Shown here: positions 53,095 through 61,976 of the stretch, piece after piece
Layout of the letters: every line of letters starts with the position of its first letter
How positions within the stretch are numbered: position 1 is the first letter of the stretch
Source: Escherichia fergusonii ATCC 35469
Lineage (GTDB): Bacteria; Pseudomonadota; Gammaproteobacteria; Enterobacterales; Enterobacteriaceae
DNA length: 64,000 bases
Direction: 5' to 3'
Assembly: GCF_000026225.1 (NCBI RefSeq)
Contig: NC_011740.1
Location: forward strand, 1,674,001 to 1,738,000
Program-made: the position numbers and the translations under genes
The notes under the pieces: model-generated
Told to the model about the DNA's origin: nothing
Seen by the model: the letters and a program-made list of their open reading frames with translations, nothing else
Database searches by the model: none

Positions 53095-53262
53095 TTATTG
53101 TTTTGGCAATTCATCTTCGTCGCACATTTCAATAAATGCACGCTGTTGTGGTGTTAACTCCCAGCTTTCGGGAATACAGGTAACCATGCCGTTCGGTATG
53201 TACTCTGAGGAGTCACATGTTTTAACTAATGGAGTTATCTGCTGTTGTTCCTGAGTAACCAT
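53095..53262 (-). CDS. yciX: Small protein YciX
   Basis: 55 residues: MVTQEQQQITPLVKTCDSSE to FIEMCDEDELPKQ. It matches the 55-residue K-12 YciX in length, position and wording. Polar and acidic with no membrane segment; two cysteines sit in the middle and one near the end. It follows ymiA by 3 bases, so the two are co-transcribed. The function is unknown to me. Confidence 0.85.
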   Translation of the reverse strand: MVTQEQQQITPLVKTCDSSEYIPNGMVTCIPESWELTPQQRAFIEMCDEDELPKQ

Positions 53263-53265
53263 CAA

Positions 53266-53394
53266 TTATCCCCACACTTTCCAGACCAACAGAGCAACAA
53301 CAACCCAGAACAGCGCAGAACCGAGGAATACGGCAAGCCATGCTTTGCGTTTAAGTTCAGGATCCCTGCGTGGTTGCTGGTTTCCGGATGGCAT
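53266..53394 (-). CDS. ymiA: Small membrane protein YmiA
   Basis: 42 residues from ATG 53394, which has a GAGAGG ribosome site 7 bases upstream. K-12 YmiA is listed as 46 residues, with a start slightly further upstream. A polar basic N-terminus (MPSGNQQPRRDPELKRK) is followed by one membrane segment (AWLAVFLGSALFWVVVALLVW). Co-transcribed with yciX; the function is unknown to me. The 320 bases up to the cysB stop hold its promoter and the cysB terminator and no other gene that I can see. Confidence 0.85.
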   Translation of the reverse strand: MPSGNQQPRRDPELKRKAWLAVFLGSALFWVVVALLVWKVWG

Positions 53395-53669
53395 TACTGA
53401 CCTCTCCAAATCGACATTACTTATCATTTCCGCACCAATTAATCGGTACAATTAATCATCCAATGAGACAAATCCTAAATAAACTTTAGTCAAAAATCCA
53501 GTCAATTTACGAATCGTTTCCAGTGAATAAATCAATCTTTTGAGCGGAATTAAATAAATGAGTGCCAAAATTTGCGAGAGGAGTATTTAACCACTATTTT
53601 GAGTCCAAAATTACCTTGTTAAATTCATGGTTTTATTTTTTTGCGATAAGAGTCATGAAAAAGGAAAAT

Positions 53670-53700
53670 ATTCGATATCTTTAAAAAAAAGATACCGAAT
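53670..53700 (-). terminator. cysB terminator candidate
   Basis: ATTCGATATCTTT (53670-53682) pairs with AAAGATACCGAAT (53688-53700) with one G-U, 14 bases after the cysB stop. On the minus strand the tail is ATTTTCC. Confidence 0.7.
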
Positions 53701-53714
53701 AAAAATGGTAATGA

Positions 53715-54689
53715 TTATTTTTCCGGTAATTTGATGTCTTTAAACATTGCTTCAATTTCTTCATTAGAACGCAATGCTACGGCAGCATCAACAACATCAC
53801 GTGTTAAATGTGGCGCAAAACGCTGAATAAAATCATACATATAACTACGTAAAAAAGTACTACGACGGAAACCGATTTTGGTAGTGCTGTGACTGAATAT
53901 ATCGTGAGCATCAACACGCACCAGGTCTGGATCGGCAACATCATCCACTGCCATACTGGCGATCACCCCGACACCCAGTCCTAAACGAACATAAGTTTTA
54001 ATAACATCTGCATCAGTGGCGGTAAAAACAATGCGCGGCGTTAACCCGGCACGATTGAAAGCGGTATCCAGCTCCGAACGACCGGTGAAGCCAAAGGTAT
54101 AGGTTACCAGCGGGTATTGCGCCAGTTCTTCAATGGTTACGGAGCCTTTTGTGGCTAACGGGTGTTCTGGTGTCACCACAATCGAGCGATTCCAGTGATA
54201 ACAAGGCAGCATAACCAAATCTTCATACAAGTGAAGAGCTTCCGTAGCAATAGCAAAATCTGCATTCCCTTTTGAAACCGCTTCAGCAATCTGCGTGGGC
54301 GAGCCCTGGTGCATATGCAAAGAAACGCGCGGATAGCGCTCGATAAAGCCCTTAATCACACCAGGTAATGCATATCGTGCCTGTGTGTGAGTGGTGGCTA
54401 TATATAGCGAACCTTTATCAGGCCAGGTATGTTCACCTGCCACAGATTTAATGGCATCAACTTTCGACAGAACTTCACGAGCAATGCGGATAATTTCCTG
54501 CCCTGCAGGAGTGACCTGGGTAAGATGTTTACCGCTGCGGGCAAAAATCTGAATACCCAACTCATCTTCCAGCATTCTTACTTGTTTACTGATACCTGGT
54601 TGCGACGTGTAAAGCCCTTCAGCGGTTGAGGAGACATTAAGGTTGTGATTAACCACCTCAACTATGTAGCGAAGTTGCTGTAATTTCAT
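53715..54689 (-). CDS. cysB: LysR-type cysteine regulon activator CysB
   Basis: Activates sulfate assimilation genes when N-acetylserine signals sulfur need, and represses itself. ATG 54689 gives 324 residues, the K-12 length, starting MKLQQLRYIVEVVNHNLNVS; the in-frame upstream extension is not family-like. The N-terminal winged helix-turn-helix (STAEGLYTSQPGISKQVRMLE) precedes a two-lobed effector domain (about 88-300). The conserved HTQARYALP and TFGFTGRSELD segments form the inducer pocket. Cbl is the paralogue but is shorter. Confidence 0.98.
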   Translation of the reverse strand: MKLQQLRYIVEVVNHNLNVSSTAEGLYTSQPGISKQVRMLEDELGIQIFARSGKHLTQVTPAGQEIIRIAREVLSKVDAIKSVAGEHTWPDKGSLYIATTHTQARYALPGVIKGFIERYPRVSLHMHQGSPTQIAEAVSKGNADFAIATEALHLYEDLVMLPCYHWNRSIVVTPEHPLATKGSVTIEELAQYPLVTYTFGFTGRSELDTAFNRAGLTPRIVFTATDADVIKTYVRLGLGVGVIASMAVDDVADPDLVRVDAHDIFSHSTTKIGFRRSTFLRSYMYDFIQRFAPHLTRDVVDAAVALRSNEEIEAMFKDIKLPEK

Positions 54690-54847
54690 GTTAAACCATC
54701 CAATTAGTGCCAGCGCTTCATCGTTTTTTAGCCGTCTCGCAGGAGACACTAATACGATTTAATAATAAGAAAAGTGATAACTATAACCACTATATCATTT
54801 ATATCTTTGCTGTATAGATAGTATTAAAAAATAGTGAAATTACACGA

Positions 54848-54873
54848 AAAAGGGTCGCATCCGCGACCCTTTT
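54848..54873 (-). terminator. topA terminator
   Basis: AAAAGGGTCGC (54848-54858) pairs with GCGACCCTTTT (54863-54873) around ATCC. On the minus strand five T follow, 25 bases after the topA stop. Confidence 0.85.
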
Positions 54874-54897
54874 GGAGGAGTTGGCTACCGTGGGTAA

Positions 54898-57495
54898 TTA
54901 TTTCTTACCTTCGACCCACTTACCATCAATGTAGAATGCGGACCATCCAGTAGCTTTACCCTCTTTTTCCGAAGAGACATATTGCTGCTTCGTTTTGCGG
55001 CTAAAGCGGACCATCGATTTATTACCAGCTGGGTCCTGCTGCGGTGCATCCGCCAGATAGCGCAGTTTTTCTGGCAGACGGTCGCGGAAGCGATAAAGTT
55101 CTTCCACCAGCGGCGCACGTGTTTCACGCGATTTCGGGAAGGTGTTAGCCGCAAGGAAGACGCCAGCAGCACCGTCACGCAGCACGAAATAAGCATCCGA
55201 TTTTTCACACGGCAGCTCTGGCAGTGGAACTGGATCTTCTTTCGGCGGCGCAACTTCGCCATTACGTAAAATCTTACGCGTGTTTTTACACTCTTCGTTA
55301 GTGCAGGCCATGTACTTACCGAAGCGCCCCATTTTCAGGTGCATTTCAGAACCACATTTTTCACACTCAACGATCGGCCCGTCATAACCTTTAATGCGGA
55401 ATTCGCCCTCTTCGATTTCGTAACCGTCGCAGGTTGGGTTATTACCACAGACATGCAATTTACGTTTCGGATCGATGAGATAGCTGTCCATCGCCGTGCC
55501 ACATTTCGGGCAACGACGTTTGGCGCGCAAAGCGTTGGTTTCTGCGTCTTCGCCTTCCAGCACGTTAAGAACTTCGTTTTCCGGTACCAGGTTAATGGTT
55601 GTTTTGCAACGCTCTTTCGGTGGCAGCGCATAGCCGGAACAGCCCAGGAATACCCCCGTGCTGGCGGTACGAATCCCCATTTTGCGACCACAGGTCGGGC
55701 AGTCGATGCTGGTCAGAACCATCTGATTTGGGCGCATACCACCCTCTTCCGGATCTTTTTCAGCTTTATCAAGCTGCTGAGTGAAATCCGAGAAGAAGTG
55801 ATCCAGTACAGCTTTCCACTCTGCTTCGTGATTTGCCACCTGGTCGAGGCTGTTTTCCATCTGTGCGGTGAAGTCGTAGTTCATTAACTCACGGAAATTC
55901 TCTTCCAGGCGATCGGTGACGATTTCGCCCATTTTTTCCGCATAGAAACGACGATTTTCTACTCGCACATAGCCACGATCCTGAATGGTCGAAATGATCG
56001 ACGCGTAGGTAGACGGACGACCGATACCGCGTTTTTCCAGCTCTTTAACCAGCGATGCTTCACTGAAACGGGCTGGCGGCTTGGTAAAGTGCTGGGCTGG
56101 TGTCAGTTCAACGAGCGTCAGAGCATCGCCTTTATCGACTGCCGGTAAGATACGATCTTCATCGCCTTTACGCAGCGCAGGCATCACTTTCGTCCAGCCA
56201 TCAAAGCGCAAAATACGACCGCGTGCTTTCAGGCGGAAATCGCCCGCACCAACGGTCAGCGTCGTGGAGTCATATTTCGCTGGGGTCATCTGGCAGGCAA
56301 CGAACTGACGCCAGATTAACTGGTACAGTTTCTGCGCATCTGCTTCCATATCCTTCAGCGATTCCGCCATCACATTGACGTCAGAAGGACGAATCGCTTC
56401 GTGCGCTTCCTGTGAGTTTTCTTTGCTGGCGTACTGATTCGGACTTTCCGGCAGATATTTCTTACCAAAATTATCGCTGATATAACCGCGAACCATATTT
56501 ACTGCGTCCTGACTCAGGTTGGTGGAGTCGGTACGCATGTAAGTGATATAGCCTGCTTCATACAAACGCTGCGCCATCATCATGGTTTTTTTCACGCCAA
56601 AACCAAGACGGGTGCTGGCAGCTTGTTGCAGCGTAGAGGTAATAAAAGGAGCGCCAGGTTTACTGGTTGTCGGTTTGTCTTCACGTTCCAGCACGCTGTA
56701 GCGCGCTTTTTCCAGCAGACTTACCGCAGCCTGAGTTTGTTCTTTGTTGACCGGGCGGAACGGTTTGTCGTTCTGATGAGTAACCTGTAATGCCAGTGCA
56801 TCGCCAGAAGGCGTCGTGGTATTAGCGTCTACTTCCCAGAATTCTTCCGGGACGAAGGCTTTAATTTCACGCTCACGCTCCACCACCAGACGAACAGCAA
56901 CGGACTGTACCCTTCCCGCGGAGAGACCGCGGGCGATCTTTTTCCACAGCAGTGGAGAGACCATATATCCCACCACGCGGTCCATAAAGCGACGCGCCTG
57001 CTGGGCATTTACACGATCAATATTTAACTCTCCAGGCTTTTCAAAGGCCTGACGAATCGCGTTTTTCGTGATTTCATTAAAGACAACGCGACTATAGCGC
57101 GCATCATCACCACCAATTACTTCCCGCAGGTGCCAGGCAATGGCTTCCCCTTCGCGGTCAAGGTCGGTTGCGAGATAGATGTGATCGGCTTTTTCAGCCA
57201 ATTGTTTGAGTTCAGAGACAACTTTCTCTTTACCAGGCAGCACTTCATAGTGCGCCTCCCAGTTGTGCCATGGATCAACCCCCATACGGTTGACCAGAGC
57301 GCCACGTTCATCCTTTTTAGGCTTTTTAGCCGTTTTGGTGGAGGTAGAGTCGGCGCTCTTTTTAGCGGTTGAGCCACTGGTCGGCAAATCACGGATATGA
57401 CCAACACTGGATTTCACCACATAGTCATTACCCAGATACTTGTTGATCGTTTTGGCTTTTGCCGGGGACTCAACGATGACGAGAGCTTTACCCAT
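54898..57495 (-). CDS. topA: DNA topoisomerase I
   Basis: Type IA topoisomerase that relaxes negative supercoils behind RNA polymerase. ATG 57495 gives 865 residues, as in K-12. The N-terminal Toprim domain has GKALVIVESPAKAKTINKYL and the acidic DLDREGEAIAWHL. The catalytic tyrosine is Tyr319 in YITYMRTDSTNLS. Three C-terminal four-cysteine zinc ribbons (CPTCGRKMG..., CPKCGTAMD..., CEKCGSEMH...) and two ribbon-like domains follow. In K-12 expression responds to supercoiling, heat shock and RpoS. Confidence 0.99.
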   Translation of the reverse strand: MGKALVIVESPAKAKTINKYLGNDYVVKSSVGHIRDLPTSGSTAKKSADSTSTKTAKKPKKDERGALVNRMGVDPWHNWEAHYEVLPGKEKVVSELKQLAEKADHIYLATDLDREGEAIAWHLREVIGGDDARYSRVVFNEITKNAIRQAFEKPGELNIDRVNAQQARRFMDRVVGYMVSPLLWKKIARGLSAGRVQSVAVRLVVEREREIKAFVPEEFWEVDANTTTPSGDALALQVTHQNDKPFRPVNKEQTQAAVSLLEKARYSVLEREDKPTTSKPGAPFITSTLQQAASTRLGFGVKKTMMMAQRLYEAGYITYMRTDSTNLSQDAVNMVRGYISDNFGKKYLPESPNQYASKENSQEAHEAIRPSDVNVMAESLKDMEADAQKLYQLIWRQFVACQMTPAKYDSTTLTVGAGDFRLKARGRILRFDGWTKVMPALRKGDEDRILPAVDKGDALTLVELTPAQHFTKPPARFSEASLVKELEKRGIGRPSTYASIISTIQDRGYVRVENRRFYAEKMGEIVTDRLEENFRELMNYDFTAQMENSLDQVANHEAEWKAVLDHFFSDFTQQLDKAEKDPEEGGMRPNQMVLTSIDCPTCGRKMGIRTASTGVFLGCSGYALPPKERCKTTINLVPENEVLNVLEGEDAETNALRAKRRCPKCGTAMDSYLIDPKRKLHVCGNNPTCDGYEIEEGEFRIKGYDGPIVECEKCGSEMHLKMGRFGKYMACTNEECKNTRKILRNGEVAPPKEDPVPLPELPCEKSDAYFVLRDGAAGVFLAANTFPKSRETRAPLVEELYRFRDRLPEKLRYLADAPQQDPAGNKSMVRFSRKTKQQYVSSEKEGKATGWSAFYIDGKWVEGKK

Positions 57496-57876
57496 ATTCA
57501 CCTTTACCTAATTTGATTCTTCCAGGAATGCGTCGCACGTTGATTCACCTTCCGCTGGCGACGAAACGTCGATATGGTTTCGCAACTGGCGGATATCAAC
57601 CCCTTATACTGACTTTGTGCTCTATAGAGTCAGGTGACTGAGTTAACAGGTCGGGTTTTCAAGCGCTATAGCACGACGGAAATTCGGTCGAATGTCAAGC
57701 AAATCTGTTACCAGTTTGCCGAAAGCGTCACACTGTACCTGATAAAATCCGTTACGCAACTGTATTAGCATTCAAAAGCAAATCTTGCCAGTGTTTAGAC
57801 CCTGGGGTTAATACCGGAATATTTGCCCATCTCATCTCCCGAGCGTAGACTAATGTCCTTGTTTAAGGAGTAAATA
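57496..57876. promoter_or_regulatory. Intergenic region between divergent topA and yciN
   Basis: 381 bases without a supported gene. It should hold the several topA promoters on the minus strand and the yciN promoter on the plus strand. A small hairpin, CTGACT ... AGTCAG, is at 57608-57633. AAGGAG at 57867 is the yciN ribosome site. No small reading frame with a convincing start was found. Confidence 0.6.
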
Positions 57877-58128
57877 ATGCGCAAAGATACTCAACCCATC
57901 GATCGTGAAACACTGCTCAAGGAAGCCAATAAAATCATCCGTGAGCATGAGGATACACTGGCCGGAATTGAAGCTACTGATGTAACTGAACGCAATGGTG
58001 TTCTGGTTTTCAGTGGCGATTACTTTTTAGACGAGCAAGGATTACCTACTGCTAAAAGTACTGCCGTATTTAATATGTTTAAACATCTCGCGCACGTACT
58101 GTCTGAAAAATATCACCTTGTTGATTAA
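57877..58128 (+). CDS. yciN: Small protein YciN (DUF2498)
   Basis: 83 residues, the K-12 length, starting MRKDTQPIDRETLLKEANKI. Acidic and soluble with no signal or membrane segment; the C-terminal half (STAVFNMFKHLAHVLSEKYHLVD) is strongly conserved. Recent work on enteric relatives suggests a role in stress or virulence control, but I do not know a defined activity. Monocistronic, with a strong terminator. Confidence 0.94.
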   Translation: MRKDTQPIDRETLLKEANKIIREHEDTLAGIEATDVTERNGVLVFSGDYFLDEQGLPTAKSTAVFNMFKHLAHVLSEKYHLVD

Positions 58129-58132
58129 AGCA

Positions 58133-58158
58133 AAACGCGAGGCCTGAACCTCGCGTTT
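58133..58158. terminator. Bidirectional terminator between yciN and sohB
   Basis: AAACGCGAGG (58133-58142) pairs with CCTCGCGTTT (58149-58158), followed by GTTTTTA on the plus strand and TTGC on the minus strand. It lies between convergent stops. Confidence 0.85.
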
Positions 58159-58162
58159 GTTT

Positions 58163-59212
58163 TTACATCAATGGTTTTTGCCCACGCTGCCACCAGCGTA
58201 GCAACAGACGGTCCGCACTTTCAGCTGCGCTTCCGGTGAATCTGTCCAGCAGCTTTTTGCGCTGCATATAACGAACATTGACCACTTCACGACCATCCAT
58301 CAGGCCGAGAATTACGTCATCACTGGTATTAATTTCATCCACCAGACCTTTTTCCAGCGCCTGTTGACCATACCAGTGTTCACCTGTTGCCACCTGATCA
58401 ATATCCAGAGACGGACGCATACGCTTCACAAAATCTTTAAAGAGCAGATGCGTTTCGTTCAGCTCTTCGCGGAATTTCTCGCGCCCTTCTTCGGTATTTT
58501 CACCCAGCAGCGTCAATGTGCGTTTATATTGCCCCGCAGTGTGAAGCTCAATATCAATATCTTTGCTTTTCAGGAAGCGATTAAAGTTAGGCAATTGCGC
58601 CACCACGCCAATGGAGCCAACAATAGCAAACGGTGCAGAGACAATTTTATCTGCCACGCAGGCCATCATATAACCACCGCTGGCGGCTACTTTATCAACA
58701 GTGACAGTCAAAGGAATATTGTGATCTCGCAACCGCTGTAACTGTGACGCTGCCAAACCATAACCGTGTACCACGCCGCCAGGGCTTTCCAGGCGAACCA
58801 CCACTTGATCCTGCGGTTTATATACTGCCAGTACAGCCGTTATTTCTTCCCGTAAAGCGGTGACTTCATGGGCATCCATACTGCCTTTAAAGTCCAGAAC
58901 CCATACTCGTGGTTTATCTGAACTAAGCGTCTCACCTTGTTTGGCTTTCGCTTTTGCCAGTTTGGCCTCTTGTTTATGTTTTTTCTTCTGCGCCTTGTGC
59001 CAGATTTTCTGTTGATGTGCATCCATCAACGCCGTAGCCAGCTCTTCCTTCATCTCCTCATATTGTTCGCTCAACCGGGTAATACGCAGCTCTCCACGCT
59101 GACGTTTATTCTTTTGCGCAACATTGACAATAATGGCGGCTATCGCGGCGATAGCCAGCACAACTGTCACGATTTTCGCTAAAAAAAGCCCATATTCAGA
59201 CAACAATTCCAC
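58163..59212 (-). CDS. sohB: Inner membrane S49 peptidase SohB
   Basis: SppA/protease IV-like peptidase, a multicopy suppressor of degP loss. A GTG at 59212 after AAGGTGGGA gives 349 residues like K-12; a second GTG three codons upstream is the alternative. The N-terminal anchor (LAKIVTVVLAIAAIAAIIVNVA) is followed by a charged coiled coil (residues 30-95). The S49 domain has VVRLESPGGVVHGYG and the catalytic serine in DKVAASGGYMMACVADKI. Half the size of SppA, with only one repeat. Confidence 0.95.
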   Translation of the reverse strand: MELLSEYGLFLAKIVTVVLAIAAIAAIIVNVAQKNKRQRGELRITRLSEQYEEMKEELATALMDAHQQKIWHKAQKKKHKQEAKLAKAKAKQGETLSSDKPRVWVLDFKGSMDAHEVTALREEITAVLAVYKPQDQVVVRLESPGGVVHGYGLAASQLQRLRDHNIPLTVTVDKVAASGGYMMACVADKIVSAPFAIVGSIGVVAQLPNFNRFLKSKDIDIELHTAGQYKRTLTLLGENTEEGREKFREELNETHLLFKDFVKRMRPSLDIDQVATGEHWYGQQALEKGLVDEINTSDDVILGLMDGREVVNVRYMQRKKLLDRFTGSAAESADRLLLRWWQRGQKPLM

Positions 59213-59435
59213 AAGTCCCACCTTGGTTTATCAACGCAATTTTCGCTCAGTTTACAACAGGTCTTTTTCATCGTCTCGCAGGGAATCTTCTCAAATCAAA
59301 TAATGCCAAAATATTCATATTTCGCCTTATCTCCGTCCGCTGATTGAAAAAATAGAGGGTTTCAGGCATAACACCACAAAGTCGTAACAAAAAGCCAACT
59401 GGCAAAACGATCCGCTGGACCGTTAGGGAGTCGTG

Positions 59436-60194
59436 ATGCATTACCAACCCAAACAAGATTTATTGCACGATCGTATTATTCTGGTCACCGGAGCAAGTGA
59501 CGGTATTGGTCGTGAAGCAGCGCTAACATACGCGCGCTATGGTGCAACGGTTATTTTACTGGGAAGAAACGAAGATAAATTACGCCAGGTGGCAAAAGCC
59601 ATAACCGAAGAAACAGATCGCAAGACCCAATGGTATATCCTCGACTTACTTACCTGTTCATCTGAGGATTGTTATCATCTGGCCGCCCAAATTTCTGAAA
59701 ATTATCCACGACTGGACGGCGTGCTGCATAACGCCGGGTTGCTCGGCGATGTTTGCCCAATGAGCGAACAAAATCCGCAGGTCTGGCAGGACGTCATGCA
59801 GGTCAACGTTAATGCCACCTTTATGCTCACCCAGGCACTGCTTCCTTTATTACTCAAATCGGACGCTGGTTCACTGGTCTTTACTTCATCAAGCGTTGGA
59901 CGTCAGGGGCGTGCAAACTGGGGCGCATATGCAGCATCGAAATTTGCCACCGAAGGGATGATGCAGGTACTGGCCGATGAATATCAGCAACGTCTGCGCG
60001 TTAACTGTATTAACCCAGGCGGTACGCGCACCGCAATGCGGGCCAGCGCCTTCCCGACCGAAGATCCACAGAAACTTAAAACACCCGCTGATATCATGCC
60101 GCTCTACCTCTGGCTGATGGGCGATGACAGCCGCCGTAAAACCGGCATGACCTTTGACGCCCAACCGGGCCGTAAACCAGGAATATCCCAATGA
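59436..60194 (+). CDS. yciK: Short-chain dehydrogenase YciK
   Basis: 252 residues from ATG 59436; a GTG directly upstream is the alternative. The Rossmann motif is TGASDGIGREA (about 18-28), NAGLLG follows, and the catalytic Ser and YAASK are in FTSSSVGRQGRANWGAYAASKFATEG. Substrate unknown; it is an NADP-type oxidoreductase by family. Its stop overlaps the btuR start by 4 bases (ATGA), so the two are coupled. Confidence 0.94.
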   Translation: MHYQPKQDLLHDRIILVTGASDGIGREAALTYARYGATVILLGRNEDKLRQVAKAITEETDRKTQWYILDLLTCSSEDCYHLAAQISENYPRLDGVLHNAGLLGDVCPMSEQNPQVWQDVMQVNVNATFMLTQALLPLLLKSDAGSLVFTSSSVGRQGRANWGAYAASKFATEGMMQVLADEYQQRLRVNCINPGGTRTAMRASAFPTEDPQKLKTPADIMPLYLWLMGDDSRRKTGMTFDAQPGRKPGISQ

Positions 60195-60781
60195 GTGATG
60201 AACGCTACCAACAGCGTCAGCAGCGTGTAAAAGATAAAGTGGATGCCCGTGTGGCCCAGGCCCAGGATGAACGCGGTATTATCATCGTCTTTACCGGCAA
60301 TGGAAAAGGCAAAACCACCGCAGCATTTGGTACGGCAACACGCGCAGTTGGTCACGGAAAAAAAGTGGGCGTCGTGCAGTTTATTAAAGGCACCTGGCCT
60401 AATGGCGAACGAAATCTGCTGGAACCACACGGCGTTGAGTTTCAAGTGATGGCAACGGGCTTTACCTGGGATACGCAAAACCGCGAATCTGATACCGCGG
60501 CCTGCCGTGAAGTCTGGCAACATGCCAAACGAATGCTGGCAGATGCTTCACTGGATATGGTTTTGCTCGATGAGCTGACGTATATGGTGGCGTATGACTA
60601 TTTACCACTGGATGAAGTGGTGCAGGCGTTAAATGAACGTCCACATCAACAGACGGTGATTATCACGGGTCGTGGTTGTCATCGGGATATTCTTGAACTG
60701 GCGGATACGGTAAGTGAATTACGCCCCGTCAAACATGCGTTTGATGCCGGTGTTAAGGCGCAAATCGGGATTGATTATTAA
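60191..60781 (+). CDS. btuR: Cob(I)alamin adenosyltransferase
   Basis: Adenosylates corrinoids with ATP to make coenzyme B12 forms, for uptake-based B12 use. 196 residues, K-12 length. The atypical P-loop is FTGNGKGKTTAAFGTATRAVG (about 34-54). DLVLLDELTYM-like acid motif reads MVLLDELTYMVAYDYL, and ITGRGCHRDILELADTVSE is the CobA signature. CobA-type, unrelated to PduO. It is coupled to yciK and followed by a terminator. Confidence 0.97.
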   Translation: MSDERYQQRQQRVKDKVDARVAQAQDERGIIIVFTGNGKGKTTAAFGTATRAVGHGKKVGVVQFIKGTWPNGERNLLEPHGVEFQVMATGFTWDTQNRESDTAACREVWQHAKRMLADASLDMVLLDELTYMVAYDYLPLDEVVQALNERPHQQTVIITGRGCHRDILELADTVSELRPVKHAFDAGVKAQIGIDY

Positions 60782-60786
60782 GTGAA

Positions 60787-60817
60787 AGCACCTCAAAAGT
60801 TCGCCTCTTGAGGTGCT
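60787..60817 (+). terminator. btuR terminator
   Basis: AGCACCTCAA (60787-60796) pairs with TTGAGGTGCT (60808-60817), followed by AATTTTA. It starts 5 bases after the btuR stop. Confidence 0.8.
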
Positions 60818-60849
60818 AATTTTAGATACTGAATGGCTTCAAATGAAGA

Positions 60850-60869
60850 AAAGGCGCCGCAGGGCCTTT
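60850..60869 (-). terminator. rluB terminator
   Basis: AAAGGC (60850-60855) pairs with GCCTTT (60864-60869). On the minus strand it runs into TTTTCTT, 19 bases beyond the rluB stop. Confidence 0.6.
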
Positions 60870-60888
60870 ATTTAATACTTAACTTAAA

Positions 60889-61764
60889 TTAACCGTTATT
60901 ATTACGTCCACCAGAACGACGACCGCCGCTGACCTGGCTGTGACGTTTCACCGCACGACGAATTTGATTCGCCTTCATACGACGACGGTCTTTTTCTACA
61001 GCAACTTTAGAGCTGGTTTCTGGCGGTAGTTCCACCAGCTCACGCAGATAGTTAGTCTGGGCAAGATCCAGCTCAGTCCAGCCACCGCGTGGCAGACCTT
61101 TCGGCAGTGGGATATCACCGTAACGCACGCGGATCAGACGGCTCACCTGCACACCAACAGCTTCCCAAAGACGACGAACTTCACGGTTACGGCCTTCGGT
61201 CAGAGTAACGTTGTACCACTGGTTGATCCCTTCGCCGCCGCTGAACTTAATGGTTTTAAAGGCTGCCGGACCATCTTCCAGCTGCACGCCACGACTCAAA
61301 TCACGCAGTTTCGCGTCGTCAACCTGACCAAATACACGCACGGCATATTCACGTTCAACTTCACGGCTTGGATGCATTAAACGGTTTGCCAGCTCACCGT
61401 CGGTGGTGAACAGCAGCAGACCACAGGTGTTAACGTCCAGACGACCTACGGCAATCCAGCGTGCGCCACGCAGCTTTGGCAGACGGTCAAATACCGTTGG
61501 ACGCCCTTCCGGATCGTTACGGGTACACAACTCACCTTCCGGTTTGTAATAGGCCAGAACGCGACAAATTTGTTCAGCGGACTCACGTACCGAAATCAGG
61601 TGACCATCGATACGGATTTTCAATCCAGGGGTAATTTCAACACGATCGCCGAGTTTAGCAATTTTGCCATCAACACTCACACGACCGGCTTCAATAATAG
61701 ATTCGATTTCACGGCGAGAACCGTGGCCGGCACGCGCCAGCACTTTCTGTAGCTTTTCGCTCAT
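60889..61764 (-). CDS. rluB: 23S rRNA pseudouridine 2605 synthase RluB
   Basis: Makes pseudouridine at position 2605 of 23S rRNA. 291 residues. An N-terminal S4 RNA-binding domain (LQKVLARAGHGSRREIESIIEAGRVSVDG) precedes the RsuA-family catalytic domain, with the catalytic aspartate in AVGRLDVNTCGLLLFTTDGE. The C-terminal tail is basic and Arg/Gly/Asn-rich (VSGGRRSGGRNNNG). It is related to RluE, RluF and RsuA; length and context favour RluB. Confidence 0.96.
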   Translation of the reverse strand: MSEKLQKVLARAGHGSRREIESIIEAGRVSVDGKIAKLGDRVEITPGLKIRIDGHLISVRESAEQICRVLAYYKPEGELCTRNDPEGRPTVFDRLPKLRGARWIAVGRLDVNTCGLLLFTTDGELANRLMHPSREVEREYAVRVFGQVDDAKLRDLSRGVQLEDGPAAFKTIKFSGGEGINQWYNVTLTEGRNREVRRLWEAVGVQVSRLIRVRYGDIPLPKGLPRGGWTELDLAQTNYLRELVELPPETSSKVAVEKDRRRMKANQIRRAVKRHSQVSGGRRSGGRNNNG

Positions 61765-61976
61765 AGAGCTTCCTTTTGGTGTCGCCTTCCCAGGCGTCTG
61801 ATATGCTTTTGTGCAACAATGAGTCAGAACTTACATCTGACTCACTGATAGTAAAGTCTGTTTGAACTCTCCAGGCCTTAAGTAAACGACTCGACGTTTT
61901 AACTGGCCTGGCTTTGAGGCGCAACATACTACACTATCTTTATGGTTAAAGCTTGTTTCGATTAACATAAGCTTTA

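Noticed and set aside
52917..53135. 72-residue plus-strand frame between ymiC and yciX
   Set aside because: It coincides with a dispersed intergenic repeat and overlaps yciX on the other strand.
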